Of a DNA stretch of 64,000 nucleotides, positions 33,299 to 40,831 are shown in pieces. The translations under genes were made by a program, and so were the position numbers. This stretch comes from an uncultured Kineothrix sp. (GTDB lineage Bacteria > Bacillota > Clostridia > Lachnospirales > Lachnospiraceae): the NCBI GenBank assembly GCA_910588855.1, contig CAJUSR010000005.1, positions 62,001 through 126,000 on the forward strand. The letters are read 5' to 3'. Each line of letters begins with the position of its first letter. Within the stretch, counting starts at the first letter, position 1. Under the pieces are notes generated by a model. The model searched no databases. It was not told the DNA's origin and saw only the letters and a program-made list of their open reading frames with translations.

Positions 33299-33321
33299 TT
33301 CTCTGCCTAACCAACAGAGAA
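33299..33321 (+). promoter_or_regulatory. Hairpin immediately 3' of TR
   Basis: TTCTCTG (33299-33305) and CAGAGAA (33315-33321) form a 7-bp stem with a 9-base loop directly after the TR homology ends. It lies in the spacer RNA between TR and RT that in characterised DGRs folds to prime cDNA synthesis. Confidence 0.5.
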
Positions 33322-33396
33322 GGAGATGTTGTCCTTTCCATCAAGGATAAATAGCAAAGCCGGACGCAATTTACTACGGTAAGTATTGCTACAACG

Positions 33397-34665
33397 GTGA
33401 ATAATCTTATGACGTATGAGGAGATTGTCTGTGACGCTAACAACTTGTATAAGGCTTACAAGGCCTCGATTAAGGGCAGTAAATGGAAGGAGACTACCCA
33501 GAAGTTCATGATAAACTTTCTGCGGTATCTTATTGACATACAGGATGACCTTCGGGGGCGCACACTTCAAAATGGACCAACCGAGGAATTCTCTCTGTCC
33601 GAAAGAGGCCGGGTAAGACCGATTACAAGTATCCGCATCCGGGATCGGATTGTGCGGCATGTCTTATGCGATGAAGTGCTTCTTCCAGAAGTTCGTAAAC
33701 ACATTATTTATGATAATGGGGCTTCTATCAAAGGAAGGGGTATTTCACATCAAAGGGATCGTTTCGAGATTCATCTCCATCGTTACTATAAGCTGCACGG
33801 TAACGAGGGCTGGATACTGTTCGGAGATTTTTCCAAGTTTTACGACAACATCATACATGAGATTGCAAAGAGGGAATTGCTGAAGCTGTTCGATGATGAT
33901 GAATTCATTGACTGGCTGCTTACCCTTATATTTGAAGGCTTCAAGATTGACGTTTCTTATATGTCAGACGAGGAATATGCTTCCTGCATGGAGGACACGT
34001 TCAACAAGCTTGATTATCGGAATATTCCGAAGAATCTGTTGACTGGTGAGAAATGGATGTATAAGTCGGTCAACATTGGAGATCAGTTGTCTCAGATTAT
34101 CGGTATTTATTATCCGTACCCTATCGACAATTATGTGAAATATGTAAGAAGTCAGAAGTTTTACGGACGGTATATGGATGACTGGTACATCATGAGTCCA
34201 AGCAAGGAAGAATTGCAGAATCTGCTGGAAAACATTTGTGCGATTGCGAAGGAGCTTGGTATTCATATCAACATGAAAAAGACCCGGATAGTAAAGATTT
34301 CGAGTACCTACAAATATTTGCAGATCCGCTACACACTCACAAAGGATGGTAAAATCATCAAGCGGATCAATCCAACCCGTGTCACCACAATGAGACGGAA
34401 ACTAAAGAAATTAGCTGTAAAAGTCCAGGACGGAGAGATCCTGTATGAGAATGTGGAGAATATGTTCCGTGGCTGGATGGGCGGCTTTTATAAATTATTG
34501 TCGAGGCAGCAACGGCAAAATCTGATCAGCTTGTACGAAGAGCTGTTCGGCAAGACTATTACGATTGTCGATAAAAAGATGATTATAACGGATAAGTCAC
34601 AAGAAAAAACTGAAGGAGGTTATATAGATGGATGGCTGGATGCAAATACTACTGACAGTTTTTAG
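33397..34665 (+). CDS. DGR reverse transcriptase
   Basis: 422 residues from GTG 33397 (ATG 33409 is an alternative). RT motifs in order: SERGRVRPITSIRIRDRIV (motif 1-2 region), GWILFGDFSKFYDNI (motif 3/A, catalytic Asp), IGDQLSQ at 227-233 (the DGR-specific IGxxxSQ form of motif 4), and RYMDDWY (YMDD 259-262, motif 5). It lacks maturase and endonuclease domains. With Avd it copies TR RNA into cDNA with adenine-specific errors that replaces VR. Ribosome site is weak, consistent with low expression. The 3' end overlaps the next gene by 38 bases. Confidence 0.95.
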   Translation: MNNLMTYEEIVCDANNLYKAYKASIKGSKWKETTQKFMINFLRYLIDIQDDLRGRTLQNGPTEEFSLSERGRVRPITSIRIRDRIVRHVLCDEVLLPEVRKHIIYDNGASIKGRGISHQRDRFEIHLHRYYKLHGNEGWILFGDFSKFYDNIIHEIAKRELLKLFDDDEFIDWLLTLIFEGFKIDVSYMSDEEYASCMEDTFNKLDYRNIPKNLLTGEKWMYKSVNIGDQLSQIIGIYYPYPIDNYVKYVRSQKFYGRYMDDWYIMSPSKEELQNLLENICAIAKELGIHINMKKTRIVKISSTYKYLQIRYTLTKDGKIIKRINPTRVTTMRRKLKKLAVKVQDGEILYENVENMFRGWMGGFYKLLSRQQRQNLISLYEELFGKTITIVDKKMIITDKSQEKTEGGYIDGWLDANTTDSF

Positions 34666-34963
34666 CTCAGTTTTAGCGTCTTCTGGGCTGTGGGCTTATA
34701 TCGCCAAAAGAGCAGAGAAAAAAGACGTAAAGACAGAGATGCTTATAGGACTGGGACATGATCGGATTATGTATCTGGGAATGTCATATATCGACCGGGG
34801 GTGGATCACTTCCGATGAATATGAGAATCTTTACGAGTATCTCTACAAGCCGTATGAAAAGATGGGCGGAAACGGCTCCGCCAAGCGTATCATGAACGAG
34901 GTAAACAAACTACCTATACACAAATCACAATACAAGGAGGAAGTAAATCATGAAGATGACTAA
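34628..34963 (+). CDS. Membrane-anchored prophage protein near the holin
   Basis: 111 residues; GAAGGAGG upstream inside the RT gene. One N-terminal hydrophobic segment (WMQILLTVFSSVLASSGLWAYIA), then charged helices. Similar small proteins occur just before holins in Clostridiales phages; it may be a holin partner. It overlaps the holin start. Confidence 0.65.
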   Translation: MDGWMQILLTVFSSVLASSGLWAYIAKRAEKKDVKTEMLIGLGHDRIMYLGMSYIDRGWITSDEYENLYEYLYKPYEKMGGNGSAKRIMNEVNKLPIHKSQYKEEVNHEDD

Positions 34964-35159
34964 CAAAACCTATGACACTTTGAAATGGATCGCACAGTAT
35001 CTCCTTCCGGCTGCCGGCACATTATATTTTGCCCTGGCAGGAATCTGGGGGCTGCCCTGTGGGGAACAGGTAGTGGGCACCATCACTGCAGTGGATACAT
35101 TCCTGGGTGTGATTCTGGGGATCAGTGCGGCGCAGTATAACAAGGCGGAAGGAAAATGA
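34950..35159 (+). CDS. Phage holin, Dp-1-like family
   Basis: 69 residues with two hydrophobic segments (LKWIAQYLLPAAGTLYFALAG and VDTFLGVILGISAAQ) and a charged C terminus. The IWGLPCGEQVVGTI loop is characteristic of the pneumococcal Dp-1-type holin family. It would permeabilise the membrane for the lysin. AAGGAGG upstream. Confidence 0.85.
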   Translation: MKMTNKTYDTLKWIAQYLLPAAGTLYFALAGIWGLPCGEQVVGTITAVDTFLGVILGISAAQYNKAEGK

Positions 35160-35341
35160 TGAAAGGCTGCCTGTGGATTTTGCTGCTGTATCTGGTTTTC
35201 ATATCGGTTCTGATAATAGCGCTGGCCATTCTGTTTGAGTACGGAGGGCTGGCGTTTATTGCTTTTGCGCTGATTGCGTCTTGTGCCGTTGGTATGGCAG
35301 CAAATTATATTTTGGAAAAGAGGGATAGAGATGAGTTATAG
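35156..35341 (+). CDS. Small two-span membrane protein
   Basis: 60-61 residues; tandem ATGs at 35156 and 35159 with AAGGA upstream. Two hydrophobic segments nearly fill the protein. Overlaps the holin stop and the next start. It could be a second holin or antiholin. Confidence 0.55.
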   Translation: MMKGCLWILLLYLVFISVLIIALAILFEYGGLAFIAFALIASCAVGMAANYILEKRDRDEL

Positions 35342-35663
35342 CGTTCAGGGCACTACCATCACCCTCACAAGAGGCGATACTTTTATGGCGCTCGTTTCGA
35401 TAACACAGTCGGATGGGAGCCAATATCTCCCGGTTGAAGGAGATTCCATACGGTTTGCGATGAAGAAGTCATACGAGGATGGCGAGCCTCTTTTGGTAAA
35501 AGACATACCCATTGACACGATGAAGCTGATACTCGAACCAGGAGATACCAAGGCTCTGGATTTTGGGAAGTATGTTTATGACATTCAGCTTACCAAAGTT
35601 ACCGGGGAAGTGGACACGTTCATCACCAAGGGGAGCATGAAAATAACGGAAGAGGTGGATTGA
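35331..35663 (+). CDS. Small beta-rich tail accessory protein
   Basis: 110 residues from ATG 35331 (GAGGGATAGAG upstream, inside the preceding gene). TTITLTRGDTFMALVSITQSDG resembles the N-terminal domain of phage baseplate/fibre accessory proteins (BppU-like). No catalytic motif. Confidence 0.6.
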   Translation: MSYSVQGTTITLTRGDTFMALVSITQSDGSQYLPVEGDSIRFAMKKSYEDGEPLLVKDIPIDTMKLILEPGDTKALDFGKYVYDIQLTKVTGEVDTFITKGSMKITEEVD

Positions 35664-35664
35664 C

Positions 35665-35964
35665 ATGGGGAACATCAACGCATTGGAAACTTTATCCGGC
35701 TCCATAGCTGCAGATGTTTCTTTGTCTGGGGTATTGTCATGTGTTGGCGGGCTGTCGGGGAAAGTGTCCGTTACCAAAGAGTATGATATTTACGGTGGGG
35801 AGTATAAAATTGTTCCAAAGACATTCGAGGAGCAGGTACTTCCTACCAGCAACCGGGTACTGAAAGAAGATGTCGTTGTGAAAGAAGTTCCGTTTTATGA
35901 GACCAGTAATGATTCGGGCGGAATAACTGCATATATCGGAAAGGATGTTGAGAATGGTTTATAA
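35665..35964 (+). CDS. Small prophage protein, fibre-associated
   Basis: 99 residues beginning one base after the previous stop. The N-terminal half is Ser/Gly/Leu/Val-rich and the C-terminal half (NDSGGITAYIGKDVENGL) has a short motif also seen at the end of the next protein (NSAGGTTVTIAG). Function unknown. Confidence 0.55.
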   Translation: MGNINALETLSGSIAADVSLSGVLSCVGGLSGKVSVTKEYDIYGGEYKIVPKTFEEQVLPTSNRVLKEDVVVKEVPFYETSNDSGGITAYIGKDVENGL

Positions 35965-36532
35965 CAAAGTAGTTTACGGTGGAAAGACCCTGATGGATCT
36001 CACAGGGGATTCCGTGACACCGGACAAACTTCTCGCCGGTGAGACTGCCCATGACAAATCCGGAGAAGCGATTGCCGGAACCTGTACATTTGATGTGGAC
36101 TCTACGGATGCGACAGTTACGGCGGCTGAGATTCTGAAAGGAAAAACGGGATACGCCAGAGGCAGCAAGGTCACTGGAACCATGTTGAATCACGGCGCTG
36201 TTACGGGAAGCATATCGGGGAAAGACGATTCGTATGTGGTTCCTGTTGGGTATCACGATGGTTCAGGTGTGGTTAAAATCGATGACACGGAGAAAGCAAA
36301 ACTTGTTCCAAGTAATATCCGGAGCGGGGTTAGTGTCCTTGGAGTCGAGGGAAACATGACCGGAACCGAGGATGTGAATGCCCAGACTAAAACGGTTTCT
36401 CCGTCTACCGTCCAGCAGACAATTCTGCCGGATGAGGGGTATAACTATCTGTCTCAGATTGTAGTGGGCGCGATTCCCTATGTGGAAAGTTCTAATTCTG
36501 CGGGAGGTACTACGGTAACGATTGCGGGGTGA
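35954..36532 (+). CDS. Fibre-like protein with VYGGKTLMDLTGD domain
   Basis: 192 residues from ATG 35954, overlapping the previous gene by 11 bases. The N-terminal 45 residues (NKVVYGGKTLMDLTGDSVTP) are shared with the next gene. The rest is a low-complexity, beta-rich stretch (KGKTGYARGSKVTGTMLN, VPVGYHDGSGVVKIDD) typical of phage fibre or decoration proteins. Confidence 0.65.
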   Translation: MVYNKVVYGGKTLMDLTGDSVTPDKLLAGETAHDKSGEAIAGTCTFDVDSTDATVTAAEILKGKTGYARGSKVTGTMLNHGAVTGSISGKDDSYVVPVGYHDGSGVVKIDDTEKAKLVPSNIRSGVSVLGVEGNMTGTEDVNAQTKTVSPSTVQQTILPDEGYNYLSQIVVGAIPYVESSNSAGGTTVTIAG

Positions 36533-36536
36533 TTGA

Positions 36537-36788
36537 ATGTCAGTAAACAAAATTGTTTACGGAGGTAGAACGTTGATTGACCTGACTGGGGATACCGTTA
36601 CCGAAGAAACCTTACTTAAGGGTTGCCAGGCACATGGGGCGGATGGTACAATAATTATCGGAACTATGTTATCCGGATGTCCTGCCGAGTTTATTGTAGA
36701 GGAAGAGGTTGCTGACTCGTCCGGACAGGATATACAGGATGAAACCGGGAGCGTAGTTAAGGGCAAAATCAAGTATTTAAGGGTGTAG
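36537..36788 (+). CDS. Small fibre-like paralogue, last prophage gene
   Basis: 83 residues; NKIVYGGRTLIDLTGDTVTE aligns with the N terminus of the preceding protein, so one arose by duplication. The C terminus is acidic. Base composition changes sharply to AT-rich right after its stop, marking the end of the recognisable prophage genes. Confidence 0.6.
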   Translation: MSVNKIVYGGRTLIDLTGDTVTEETLLKGCQAHGADGTIIIGTMLSGCPAEFIVEEEVADSSGQDIQDETGSVVKGKIKYLRV

Positions 36789-37402
36789 AAAAGCTGTTTA
36801 TTTCGTGAGTATTCCTACATTTCAAAGAAAAACCCTTGAATTTACAGGATTCTGTGTTTCTATTATATTTTCTTTAAGTTCCAGAGGTTTTTTTCATATT
36901 AAAAATACAATAGGTGATGAAAAATATATCCAGATTGCAGAAAGAATAATAAACGTATTGGAGAAAGAAAAACTAATTAAGTATGAAGGCATTTTAGAAA
37001 ATGAAGAAGAAATTGAAGAAAACATTTATATTGATTAAATATTTTAGTGGAGAGTATGAATGCCATAATTATGCCAAAGGATGACGATATATGTGGCTCT
37101 ATTTTGGCTCTAAAAATATTGACAGCCACAAATACAAGAGCATTTTTCAAAGAATATGGATAATAAATCCCCTAAAAAATAGGAAAAACCATCCAATTCA
37201 CACCATCCGGCGAAGAGTTCGAATAGTACAAGAGTATATTATTTATTTTATATGGCAGGTAGTCTATGAGATTGCCTGCTATATTTACATTATGTTATTT
37301 TTAGAGAAATTAATGTAGTGAATTGTTGCCAGTGTAACTATGTATTTTTATGGGTGATTATAGAAAAGATAATAAAAAATAAGCAAATATATAGCAAAAT
37401 GC
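36789..37402. other. Prophage/host junction region, mostly non-coding
   Basis: About 610 AT-rich bases. The frame ending at 37038 (IAERIINVLEKEKLIKYEG ... EEIEENIYID) looks coding in its last 40 codons only, which would fit the 3' end of a gene cut by integration. The right attachment site is probably here, but the left end is outside the window so no direct repeat can be confirmed. The tail contains a hairpin shared with 41051-41084. Confidence 0.4.
37250..37284 (+). terminator. Hairpin, copy 1 of a flank repeat
   Basis: ATATGGCAGG (37250-37259) pairs with CCTGCTATAT (37275-37284). The surrounding 70 bases, including an upstream GAGTTCGA, are similar to 41015-41090 upstream of HicAB. Confidence 0.55.
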
Positions 37403-37431
37403 TTTACAAATGCTGTGTCGTGTGATATGCT
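37403..37431 (+). promoter_or_regulatory. Promoter of the RelB/YoeB operon
   Basis: TTTACA (37403-37408) and TATGCT (37426-37431) are separated by 17 bases, 31 bases before the antitoxin ATG. An autoregulated promoter is expected for this family. Confidence 0.6.
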
Positions 37432-37462
37432 TGTAATATCAAAAAGGAAGAGGTGATATATA

Positions 37463-37714
37463 ATGGCTCAAATTAGTTTGCGCATAGAGGATGATGTAAA
37501 GAAAAAGGCAGAGCAGGCATGCGCCGATATTGGCATGTCTTTATCTACGGCTATAAATATTTATCTTAAAAAACTTGGACGAGAGAAACGGATACCGTTT
37601 GAAGTATCTGTTGATCCGTTTTATTCGCAGGAGAATATGACCAGACTTAGGGAATCTGTAGCGCAAATGGAAGCGACAGGTGGTACGATACATGAGGTGA
37701 ATTTTGATGATTAA
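37463..37714 (+). CDS. relB: RelB/DinJ family antitoxin
   Basis: 83 residues; GGAAGAGGTG upstream. The N terminus (ISLRIEDDVKKKAEQACADIGMS, LSTAINIYLKKLGRE) is the ribbon-helix-helix DNA-binding domain of RelB/DinJ antitoxins. The C-terminal part would wrap the toxin. It overlaps the toxin gene by 8 bases, the usual coupled arrangement, and should repress its own promoter. Confidence 0.85.
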   Translation: MAQISLRIEDDVKKKAEQACADIGMSLSTAINIYLKKLGREKRIPFEVSVDPFYSQENMTRLRESVAQMEATGGTIHEVNFDD

Positions 37715-37970
37715 GTCATGGTCAGATGCGGCGTGGGAAGATTTTGAATACTGGACAAAGCAGGATAAAAAGACGTTGAGGCGTATCCTTCAGCTATTGA
37801 AGGATATTGACCGAAATGGATACGAGGGAATAGGAAAGCCAGAAAGACTAAGTGGTGACTTGGCATCTTATTGGAGCCGACGAATAGATGATGCAAATCG
37901 TATCGTTTATCGGATAGAAGATAATATGATAAAGATTGTTCAATGTGGTTCTCATTATAGAGATAAGTAA
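37707..37970 (+). CDS. yoeB: YoeB/Txe family mRNA interferase toxin
   Basis: 87 residues from ATG 37707. WSDAAWEDFEYWTKQDKKTL and LSGDLASYWSRRIDDANRIV are diagnostic of YoeB/Txe toxins, with catalytic Glu, Arg and the C-terminal CGSHYRDK His. It cleaves translated mRNA at the ribosome and is neutralised by the upstream RelB-type protein. Full family length, apparently intact. Confidence 0.88.
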   Translation: MIKSWSDAAWEDFEYWTKQDKKTLRRILQLLKDIDRNGYEGIGKPERLSGDLASYWSRRIDDANRIVYRIEDNMIKIVQCGSHYRDK

Positions 37971-37972
37971 AA

Positions 37973-38384
37973 TTGGCAACATTTTGGCAACAGAAAATCA
38001 GCAAGCCAGAATAAATGGTGTAATTGAAGTAAAAAAGGCGTGTATTTGCACAAAACTTAAACAGATACAGTTAAGGAAAACGAAGAGCACGCCGAGTTCG
38101 AGTAACGGACAAGATGCTGGGAATGCTGATAAAATGGGCATTTCCGGCTTTGCTATATGGCGTTTGACTCTAAAATGGCTCTAATTATTTGATGGATACT
38201 GGATTTATATGGGTATCATGATATCTGGTGGTGGGGAGCGGAAGCATTCTGTGTTGCATTTTAAAGGAATATTGGCTTGAATCTCCCTGCCGGATATGGT
38301 ATATTGTAAACATAAAAGGAAGCAACCGCCCACAAAGTGGTTAGTCTCCGGAAATGGTTTTTAAGCCTACCAGACTGCCAAGTA
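37973..38384. repeat. Flank repeat copy 1 (downstream of YoeB)
   Basis: About 410 bases similar throughout to 41828-42251 downstream of HicAB (roughly 80 percent or more by eye). It includes TTGGCAACATTTTGGCAAC, a GAGTTCGAGTAACGGACAAG block and a CCCACAAAGTGG hairpin. The copy is cut by the IS3 element at 38385. No gene seen. Confidence 0.8.
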
Positions 38385-38420
38385 TGATCTGACCCCAAAA
38401 AGTTAGACAAAAATTTATGG

Positions 38421-39257
38421 TTATGCAACTGATAAGGATTGGAGCCTGTATTGCACAGGACTCAGTCCTTTTAGTTTTGCCTTAATCCGTTTGTTATTAT
38501 AATAATCAATATATCTTTCTAGTTCAACTCGAAATCCCTCCATAGAATCAAATTCCCGCAAATATAAAAGCTCCGATTTTAACAAACCAAAGAAGTTTTC
38601 CATGATGGAATTATCAAGGCAATTCCCTTTTCTCGACATGCTCTGCCGGATTCCCTTATCTTTTAAGCGTTTCTGGTAGGTCTTATGCTGGTACTGCCAT
38701 CCCTGATCCGAATGGAAAATAAGGTTTGTATTATCAGGAATCTTTGCAAAAGCATTATCAAGCATTCTCAAAACCTGCCCCAAGACTGGTCTGTCGCTTA
38801 TTTCATAGCTGATGATTTCCCCATTATACATATCTAAAATCGGTGATAAATACAATTTCGTTCCAAACAGGGCAAACTCTGTGATATCTGTAGTCCACTT
38901 TTGGTTCGGCTCTGTAGTATTGAAATCCCTTTTCAGTATATTAGGCGCAATCTTTCCAACTTCCCCCTTGCAGGAACGATATTTCTTAATCCTTACCATA
39001 CATTTTAGATGCAGGGTTTTCATCAGTCTCTGAACTGTTTTATGATTGACCTGATATCCGCGGTTATGCAGTTCCATCGTGATACGGCGATATCCATACC
39101 GCCCCTGGTTTTCATGGTAGATAGCCGTGATATTTTCCTTAATAGCGGCATATTTATCTGGCTTCTTCAACTGTTTTACATGGTAATAATAGGTGCTCCG
39201 CGGCATTTCTGCCAGTTCCAGCAATGCTGTCAGTTTATATTTCTGCCTTAATTCCAT
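38421..39257 (-). CDS. IS3-family transposase OrfB (DDE integrase)
   Basis: 278 residues. The rve catalytic core shows Asp in KWTTDITEF, Asp in FHSDQGWQY and Glu in NSIMENFFGLLKSE, the DDE triad, then YIDYYNNKRIKAKLKGLSP, the IS3 C-terminal signature. The N terminus carries the HTH_21 region (GRYGYRRITMELHNRGY). In this family OrfB is normally made as an OrfAB fusion by -1 frameshifting near 39257-39300. Appears intact. Confidence 0.9.
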   Translation of the reverse strand: MELRQKYKLTALLELAEMPRSTYYYHVKQLKKPDKYAAIKENITAIYHENQGRYGYRRITMELHNRGYQVNHKTVQRLMKTLHLKCMVRIKKYRSCKGEVGKIAPNILKRDFNTTEPNQKWTTDITEFALFGTKLYLSPILDMYNGEIISYEISDRPVLGQVLRMLDNAFAKIPDNTNLIFHSDQGWQYQHKTYQKRLKDKGIRQSMSRKGNCLDNSIMENFFGLLKSELLYLREFDSMEGFRVELERYIDYYNNKRIKAKLKGLSPVQYRLQSLSVA

Positions 39258-39265
39258 AACGACAG

Positions 39266-39784
39266 CTACTTTGTCGGTTTCTCTGATCTTCCCCGCTTTT
39301 GAATTAGGGCATTTAATTTTTTTAGGTATTCATTCTCCATCCGGAGACGCTGCACTTCGGAAAGCAGGTCTTCGTTTGTTTCTATGTTTGTTTTTGGTTT
39401 CCGTGGTCGTTTTGTCCCCATTTTTGATGTCCTGCCTCTCTGTTCTTCAAACAGGGCATCCTTTCCTTGCTCAAAGTAGATGCGTTCCCATTGGGAAACA
39501 GTCCTGAAGGAAGGGATGTTGAAGTGGGCTGCCGTCTTTCGGATGGATGCGCCTGTATTATGCATATATTCTACAACAGAGACTTTAAATTCGCCAGTAT
39601 AAGTTCCGTGTGTAGTGCTTAATCCTTCCACGCCATGCTCCTGAAAGGCATCCCTCCACTTTTGAATATCACCATAGCTGAAATGATATTCCTGTGCCAG
39701 TTTTTTGATTCCAATATCTCCTTTTAGATATCGTTCCACAATTTCCAGCTTGAGTTCTGTGGAATATATTTTTCTTCCAGACAT
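39266..39784 (-). CDS. IS3-family transposase OrfA (HTH protein)
   Basis: 172 residues from ATG at 39784 (an in-frame start at 39802 is possible). Two HTH segments (YLKGDIGIKKLAQEYHFS and RKTAAHFNIPSFRTVSQWE), then a basic linker and a leucine-zipper helix (LLSEVQRLRMENEYLKKLNAL). It binds the IS ends and supplies the N terminus of the OrfAB transposase. Confidence 0.88.
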   Translation of the reverse strand: MSGRKIYSTELKLEIVERYLKGDIGIKKLAQEYHFSYGDIQKWRDAFQEHGVEGLSTTHGTYTGEFKVSVVEYMHNTGASIRKTAAHFNIPSFRTVSQWERIYFEQGKDALFEEQRGRTSKMGTKRPRKPKTNIETNEDLLSEVQRLRMENEYLKKLNALIQKRGRSEKPTK

Positions 39785-39868
39785 AGAAATAACCCCTTTC
39801 ATTAGACTTTCATTTTTGTCTAATAAAAGGGGTTCGCTTCAGTTTGGCTTGGTACAAAAACTTATTAT

Positions 39869-40084
39869 ATGGAGTTGCATTCTAAATATTTGGGTGCAGA
39901 ATGTGAAAAAGATAAGCGATATTTTATCATAGGCCATAAGAAGGTTCCTATTCTTAGAATGTGACATACATCATACTATCAGGGGCATATAGAACCGTTG
40001 CCGGGGTATTCTAACAGGATTGTTGGAAAATTGTGCGCAAAATGCCTTGAAGAATTAGAAAAGTATAATATTTCCTTATTTTGA
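39869..40084 (+). pseudogene. Short ORF interrupted by an in-frame TGA
   Basis: From ATG 39869 the frame reads MELHSKYLGAECEKDKRYF ... VPILRM, then TGA (39962-39964), then continues open as HTSYYQGHIEPLPGYSNR ... CAKCLEELEKYNISLF to TGA at 40084. Both halves look coding, with a CxxC near the end, so a nonsense change (TGG to TGA) is likely. No family recognised. Confidence 0.45.
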
Positions 40085-40164
40085 TAAAGAATATCAATAT
40101 CGTTCAAATGGCTTAATGGGAATAATTAGTGGTTATTTGCATATAATTTTAGTGGAAAGCACTA

Positions 40165-40193
40165 TTGACTTTCCTCTTTGTGCTTGCTAGAAT
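40165..40193 (+). promoter_or_regulatory. Promoter of the CptIN-like locus
   Basis: TTGACT (40165-40170), 17-base spacer, TAGAAT (40188-40193), 12 bases before the first RNA repeat. Good match to a housekeeping promoter, as required for constant antitoxin RNA supply. Confidence 0.75.
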
Positions 40194-40204
40194 GTAGGTA
40201 CAAA

Positions 40205-40302
40205 GAAAGTTTACCACTGACCGATATGTGGTATATAAATGGTCGGGTTGAAAGTTTACCGCTGACCAATATGCGGTATATAAATGGTTGGGTCGAAAGT
40301 AT
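40205..40302 (+). ncRNA. Type III antitoxin RNA (CptI-like), two 45-nt repeats plus a partial third
   Basis: Repeats at 40205-40249 and 40250-40294 start GAAAGTTTACC; a third begins at 40295. Between the copies, paired positions covary: CCAC/GTGG in repeat 1 becomes CCGC/GCGG in repeat 2, and CCGA/TCGG becomes CCAA/TTGG. The two stems interleave, giving an H-type pseudoknot as in ToxI and CptI. The toxin would cut the precursor into single pseudoknot units that bind and inhibit it. Confidence 0.9.
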
Positions 40303-40331
40303 AGTCCTTCGCCGCAAGGCGGAGGACTTTT
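40303..40331 (+). terminator. Terminator between antitoxin RNA and toxin gene
   Basis: AGTCCTTCGCC (40303-40313), GCAA loop, GGCGGAGGACT (40318-40328), then TTTT: an 11-bp stem. A terminator at this place is standard in type III systems, where read-through sets toxin level. Confidence 0.9.
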
Positions 40332-40350
40332 CTGTAGTGAGGACAGGCAG

Positions 40351-40821
40351 ATGAAGAAAACAGGCTTTTATATTATCAAGGACAAATTCTTTGTAGATAT
40401 GCCCGATCCGTATCTCAAGGGAAATAAAGCGGGAAACAGACCGCATTATTACTGTTTTGAAGATACAAATACCGGAATATACTGGATGATACCATTATCC
40501 AGCCGCATTGACAAATACAAACAAATTATGGAGAAAAAAGAAAAAGCTGGGAAACCTTGCGATATTCTCCATATCGTTAAATTGGATGACAGCCGGGAGA
40601 GCGCATTTCTAATACAAGATATGTTCCCGATAACGGAAGAATACATAGAGAGGGAATACACAATTGCCGGAAATCATCTGATGTTGACAAGTGAGCATAC
40701 TGCTAGAGAGATTGAGCAGAAAGCGAAAAAAGTTATGGGTATGTTGAAACGTGGCATAAAATTCACTCCAACACAGCCGGACGTTATGGCGATATTGGAG
40801 AATTTGAAGAAAGACAGATAA
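40351..40821 (+). CDS. cptN: Type III toxin, CptN/ToxN-like endoribonuclease
   Basis: 156 residues from ATG 40351. The sequence (KKTGFYIIKDKFFVDMPDPY, RPHYYCFEDTNTGIYWMIPL, SSRIDKYKQIMEKKE) matches the CptN group of type III toxins, with the conserved IPLSSR segment. It cleaves RNA, including its own antitoxin precursor. Full length and apparently intact. Preceded by the repeat RNA, terminator and a GAGG ribosome site, so the locus looks functional; type III systems can act as phage defence. Confidence 0.88.
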   Translation: MKKTGFYIIKDKFFVDMPDPYLKGNKAGNRPHYYCFEDTNTGIYWMIPLSSRIDKYKQIMEKKEKAGKPCDILHIVKLDDSRESAFLIQDMFPITEEYIEREYTIAGNHLMLTSEHTAREIEQKAKKVMGMLKRGIKFTPTQPDVMAILENLKKDR

Positions 40822-40831
40822 AATTTCCTTG

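Larger units (their letters stand above)
38385..39841 (-). mobile_element. IS3-family insertion sequence (IS150-like)
   Basis: About 1457 bp with imperfect terminal inverted repeats: left end TGATCTGACCCC...TTAGACAAAAA and, on the other strand, TGAAGCGAACCCC...TTAGACAAAAA. It contains orfA and orfB on the minus strand. It lies inside flank repeat copy 1, interrupting the hairpin found intact at about 42229-42262 in copy 2. A clear target duplication was not visible. Confidence 0.88.

Noticed and set aside
33397..34665. Group II intron or retron reverse transcriptase
   Set aside because: No maturase, endonuclease or msr/msd elements, and motif 4 is IGDQLSQ; the adenine-specific TR/VR pair fixes it as a DGR enzyme.
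36805..37038. 77-codon frame after the last prophage gene
   Set aside because: The first half is not protein-like and lacks a ribosome site; only the last part looks coding, so it is treated as a possible remnant in the junction region.
38085..38105. GAGTTCGAG resembling a tRNA T-loop, also at 37214, 41017 and 41947
   Set aside because: No cloverleaf can be built around any copy, so these are not tRNA genes; at most they may be attachment-site relics.
40205..40302. CRISPR array
   Set aside because: Repeats are directly adjacent without spacers and fold as pseudoknots; there are no cas genes in the window.
40162..40446. 94-codon minus-strand frame across the CptI-like repeats
   Set aside because: Its tandem FIYxxSVSGKLS repeats are produced by the RNA repeats; the plus-strand RNA interpretation has promoter, terminator and covariation support.
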